A stretch of DNA of 64,000 nt from Duganella sp. sic0402 (GTDB taxonomy: Bacteria > Pseudomonadota > Gammaproteobacteria > Burkholderiales > Burkholderiaceae_D), in assembly GCF_019219065.1 (NCBI RefSeq), contig NZ_JAHUWK010000001.1, positions 1,116,001 to 1,180,000 of the forward strand, written 5' to 3'. Shown piece after piece: positions 61,569-64,000 of the stretch; position 1 is the first letter of the stretch; each line of letters starts with the position of its first letter. Below the pieces are notes generated by a model, which saw only the letters and a list, made by a program, of their open reading frames with translations, did no database searches and was not told the DNA's origin. A program made the translations under genes and the position numbers.

Positions 61569-62621
61569 ATGCAAATCACGTCCACCTCCACGCCGCAAGT
61601 CATTGTTCCTGGCTCACAGGCCGGCAATGCGGGCAATGCCGCTGCCGTGGACGGCACCTCGCTGGGCCTGAACGGCGAAAACGCCGCCACCGCCACGCCG
61701 GTCACGCCGACGCACAATGCAGCCGCCCCGCTGCGCCGTGGACTGAGCAACTGGGACCAGCCGCTGCAGGGCGATATTTCCGGTGCCCAGCAAGCGCTCG
61801 ACTTCCTCGAACAAAGCGCGGCCCAGCTACGCAATCTGAAGGCTGACCTGAGCAGCCGCCTGGCCAACCGCCAGCGCGCCGACGGCGCGCTGGAAGCGCG
61901 CGTGCGCCAGTTCAGCAACAGCTGGCGCAACCGCAGCGGCGCCTCCGGCGGCACGCTGGACGCGCAGCTGCAATACAACGCCAAGGGCAGCAACACCACC
62001 TTCACCGTGCGCGGCATGAACCTGGCCAATCTGCGCAGCGGCGCGCGCGAAGTGGTGGCGGTGTCGGTCGGCGGCGGACAGAATGTGCGCTCGGTGGTGC
62101 TGGAACCCGGCCTGAGCGACGCCCAGATCGCACAACGCTTCGACGAGGCGCTGTCGCCGGCTGGCGTGCGCACCCGCATCAATGACGATGGCCAGCTGGA
62201 GTTTTCCACGCCGGAGTCGCAATGGACCAATGTACGCGACACCATCGCCGTGCAAGGCGGCGGCATCCGCTTCCCTACCGGCCAGCTGAACCGCGTCAAG
62301 GCTGAGGCAGCAAGCGCACAAGTGGAACCAGACACCTGGCAAGTCACTGACGCGGAATCGATCCGTTCCACGCTGGCCCAGGTGGTTGGTGCGCTGGCCA
62401 AGGTGGAACAGTCGATTGCTTCGGTGCGCCAGGCGCTGGCGCAGGTGGCGGCGCGCGTGCAAAACGCGGCGCCGGCCGAAAGCGGTGGTGGCATGGCGCA
62501 AGTGGCGCAGAATTTTGTCAGCACCACCAAGCAGCCCGGCTACCAGTCGCTGCTGTCGATCACGTCGGCGCTGGCCGGCATCAGCCGCGACCGCGTGCTG
62601 TCGCTGCTCAGCCTGCGTTAA
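61569..62621 (+). CDS. Putative LafW-like hook-associated protein
   Basis: The protein has 350 residues, no signal peptide, with a Thr/Ala/Pro-rich disordered N-terminus (about 1-55). A helical segment rich in Gln, Leu and Arg follows (about 65-120). A beta-rich section (about 125-235) with FTVRGMNLANLRSGAREVVAVSVGGG resembles the hook IN motif of FliD-type proteins, and C-terminal helices end in SLLSLR. It sits directly after flgL, where Flag-2 loci carry lafW, a presumed hook-associated protein. The call rests on position and this partial resemblance. It is convergent with the next gene, 6 bp away. Confidence 0.55.
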   Translation: MQITSTSTPQVIVPGSQAGNAGNAAAVDGTSLGLNGENAATATPVTPTHNAAAPLRRGLSNWDQPLQGDISGAQQALDFLEQSAAQLRNLKADLSSRLANRQRADGALEARVRQFSNSWRNRSGASGGTLDAQLQYNAKGSNTTFTVRGMNLANLRSGAREVVAVSVGGGQNVRSVVLEPGLSDAQIAQRFDEALSPAGVRTRINDDGQLEFSTPESQWTNVRDTIAVQGGGIRFPTGQLNRVKAEAASAQVEPDTWQVTDAESIRSTLAQVVGALAKVEQSIASVRQALAQVAARVQNAAPAESGGGMAQVAQNFVSTTKQPGYQSLLSITSALAGISRDRVLSLLSLR

Positions 62622-62627
62622 CTCCCT

Positions 62628-64000
62628 TCAATGCAGCAGTTGCAGGCCGCGCCGCGCCAGCGCGCCGAACTCGTCTGCCGGTAGCGCACCGGCAAACACA
62701 TAGCCCTGGGCGTAGTCGCAGTCCATCATCACCAGCAAGCCGCTTTGGGTGGCTGTTTCCACGCCCTCGGCCACCACCCGCAACCCCAGCTTGTGCGCCA
62801 TCACGATCAGCGCCTCGCAGATCGCCAGGTCGCCGCTGTCCGACGCCAGATGCTGAATCAGGCTATGATCCAGCTTGAGCTGGTCAATGCCGCAATGCTT
62901 GAGGTGCGACAGCGAGGCATAGCCAGCGCCGAAATTGTCCAACGCCACCTGCAACCCCATCTCGCGCAGCTCCCGCAAGCGCTCGGTGGTGCGGGCGGCG
63001 CCGTCCAGCAAGGCGCTTTCGCTAATTTCCAGCATGATGCTACGTGGTGGCAGCCCCAGGCTGGCTGCATGCCGCAGCCACTCGACATACATCGCGGTAT
63101 CGCCGCGCAGTTGCGCCAGCGACTGGTTGACGCTGACCTGAAAACCGGCGCCCAATTCGTCTTGCCAGTGCCTGGCCTGGGCCGAAGCCTGGCGGAACAC
63201 CCAGTCGCCGATCTCCAGCATCAGGCCGCCGGATTCCGCATAGGGCAGGAACGCGGCCGGCGCCAGCAAGCCGCGCTGTGGATGGCGCCAGCGCAACAGC
63301 GCCTCGGCCCGCTCGATCTTGCCGCTGCGCAGGTTGACGATGGGCTGATAGTGCAGCTCGAACTGGCGCTGCTGCAGCGCGCAACGCAAGTCCAGCGTCA
63401 TCTGCTGGCGCAGCTGTGCCGCCAGTTGCAGGTCGTCGGTGAAATAGCTGTAGCGGTTGCCACCGCCCTGCCTGGCGGCGTGCATCGCCTGGCCAGCATT
63501 GCCCAGCAAGGCGTCCGCGTCTGCTGCGTCGTCCGGATACAACGCGATACCGATGCTGGCCGACATTGCCGCCTGTGCCGTCCCCAGCGTAAATGGACGG
63601 TTCAGCATCGCCAGCAAATTCTGCACGATGCGGTCGATGCTGCTCACCTGCTCCAGCCCGCACAGAATCACGCAGAACGCATCCCCGTCCAGCCGCGCCA
63701 CGGCGTCCGAAGTACGCACGCACAAGCCAATCCGGCGCGCCGCCTCCACCAATAGCGCGTCGCCCTGCTGGCGCCCGAGCGTGTCGCTGACTTCCCTGAC
63801 CCCATCCAGGCCGATGCACAGCAGCGCCAGCGGCGCCTCCTCGCGGCGACTCCTCTTCATTTCCTGGGCCACCCGCTCCAGCAGCATGTGGCGGTTGGGC
63901 AGCGTGGTCAGCGCATCGAAATTGGCCTGCTGCCAGATCAGCTTCTCGGTGGCGCGGCTGGTAGTGATGTCGCTGACCAGCGCCAGCGCACCGCGATAGG
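62628..64000 (-). CDS. GGDEF/EAL domain protein, 5' end cut by window edge
   Basis: The frame runs off the right edge; about 457 residues are visible. A PAS-like tail (VSDITTSRATE) precedes a GGDEF domain starting DALTTLPNR, whose active site reads RLDGDAF instead of RxGGDEF, so diguanylate cyclase activity is unlikely. The EAL domain has intact EALLRW, VNQSLAQ, LEISES, KLDHS and AEGVE, but DDFG is replaced by DNFG, a metal-binding position. It may be a weak c-di-GMP phosphodiesterase or only a c-di-GMP or protein sensor. It lies beside the flagellar locus, so a motility role is plausible but not shown. Confidence 0.9.
   Translation of the reverse strand, partial: YRGALALVSDITTSRATEKLIWQQANFDALTTLPNRHMLLERVAQEMKRSRREEAPLALLCIGLDGVREVSDTLGRQQGDALLVEAARRIGLCVRTSDAVARLDGDAFCVILCGLEQVSSIDRIVQNLLAMLNRPFTLGTAQAAMSASIGIALYPDDAADADALLGNAGQAMHAARQGGGNRYSYFTDDLQLAAQLRQQMTLDLRCALQQRQFELHYQPIVNLRSGKIERAEALLRWRHPQRGLLAPAAFLPYAESGGLMLEIGDWVFRQASAQARHWQDELGAGFQVSVNQSLAQLRGDTAMYVEWLRHAASLGLPPRSIMLEISESALLDGAARTTERLRELREMGLQVALDNFGAGYASLSHLKHCGIDQLKLDHSLIQHLASDSGDLAICEALIVMAHKLGLRVVAEGVETATQSGLLVMMDCDYAQGYVFAGALPADEFGALARRGLQLLH

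Overview
The window is GC-rich bacterial chromosome. Gene content and order (thrS-infC-rpmI-rplT-pheS-pheT-ihfA-merR, relA/ridA, a 3-hydroxybutyrate dehydrogenase, ETF-ubiquinone oxidoreductase, a Gram-negative flagellum with P and L rings) point to a betaproteobacterium of the Burkholderiales. The family is most likely Oxalobacteraceae, of the Massilia/Duganella/Janthinobacterium kind. The taxon is inferred from protein character and synteny, not from a search.

Left part (1-16.6 kb): the cut end of a Crp/Fnr-type regulator, a NarL-type sensor kinase/response regulator pair, then the translation operon on the minus strand. infC appears to start at an AUA codon. Two identical tRNA-Val(GAC) genes lie upstream of thrS. 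Next come a CDF metal exporter, a serine hydrolase paired with a chloramphenicol-acetyltransferase-like protein, and the minus-strand group alpha/beta hydrolase-ridA-relA, with a monofunctional-type RelA.

Middle part (17.5-27.7 kb): metabolic genes linked to C4-dicarboxylates, ketone bodies/PHB and fatty acids: 3-hydroxybutyrate dehydrogenase, dctA, scoAB with a divergent PAS-LuxR regulator, an SDR and ETF-QO. Among them sit a HAF-repeat protein with a C-terminal membrane anchor and an orphan 610-residue protein. The latter combines a methyltransferase-like half with a phosphoribosyltransferase-like half and is the best candidate here for an undescribed function.

Right part (27.8-62.6 kb): one contiguous flagellar locus, laid out as flagellin / FliK-like / methyltransferase (+), flhA-flhB-fliR-fliQ-fliP-fliN-fliM (-), fliEFGHIJ (+), fliDSTKL-fliA-motAB-flgM-flgN-glucosaminidase (+), flgA (-), and flgBCDEFGHIJKL plus a LafW-like gene (+). 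The order fliD-S-T-K-L-sigma28-motA-motB, with no fliO, flhDC, flhF/G or chemotaxis genes, matches the lateral or Flag-2 type rather than the usual primary polar system. The locus encodes its own sigma28/FlgM pair and stator, so it could build and drive a filament without other loci. No LafK-type sigma54 activator is seen; a 599-bp gene-free region sits where one might be expected. Peculiarities include an NPEH variant of the FlhB cleavage motif, a divergent FliM, and FlgJ split into two genes 8 kb apart. A degenerate GGDEF/EAL gene begins just past the locus and runs off the right edge. I saw no insertion sequences, CRISPR arrays or rRNA genes.
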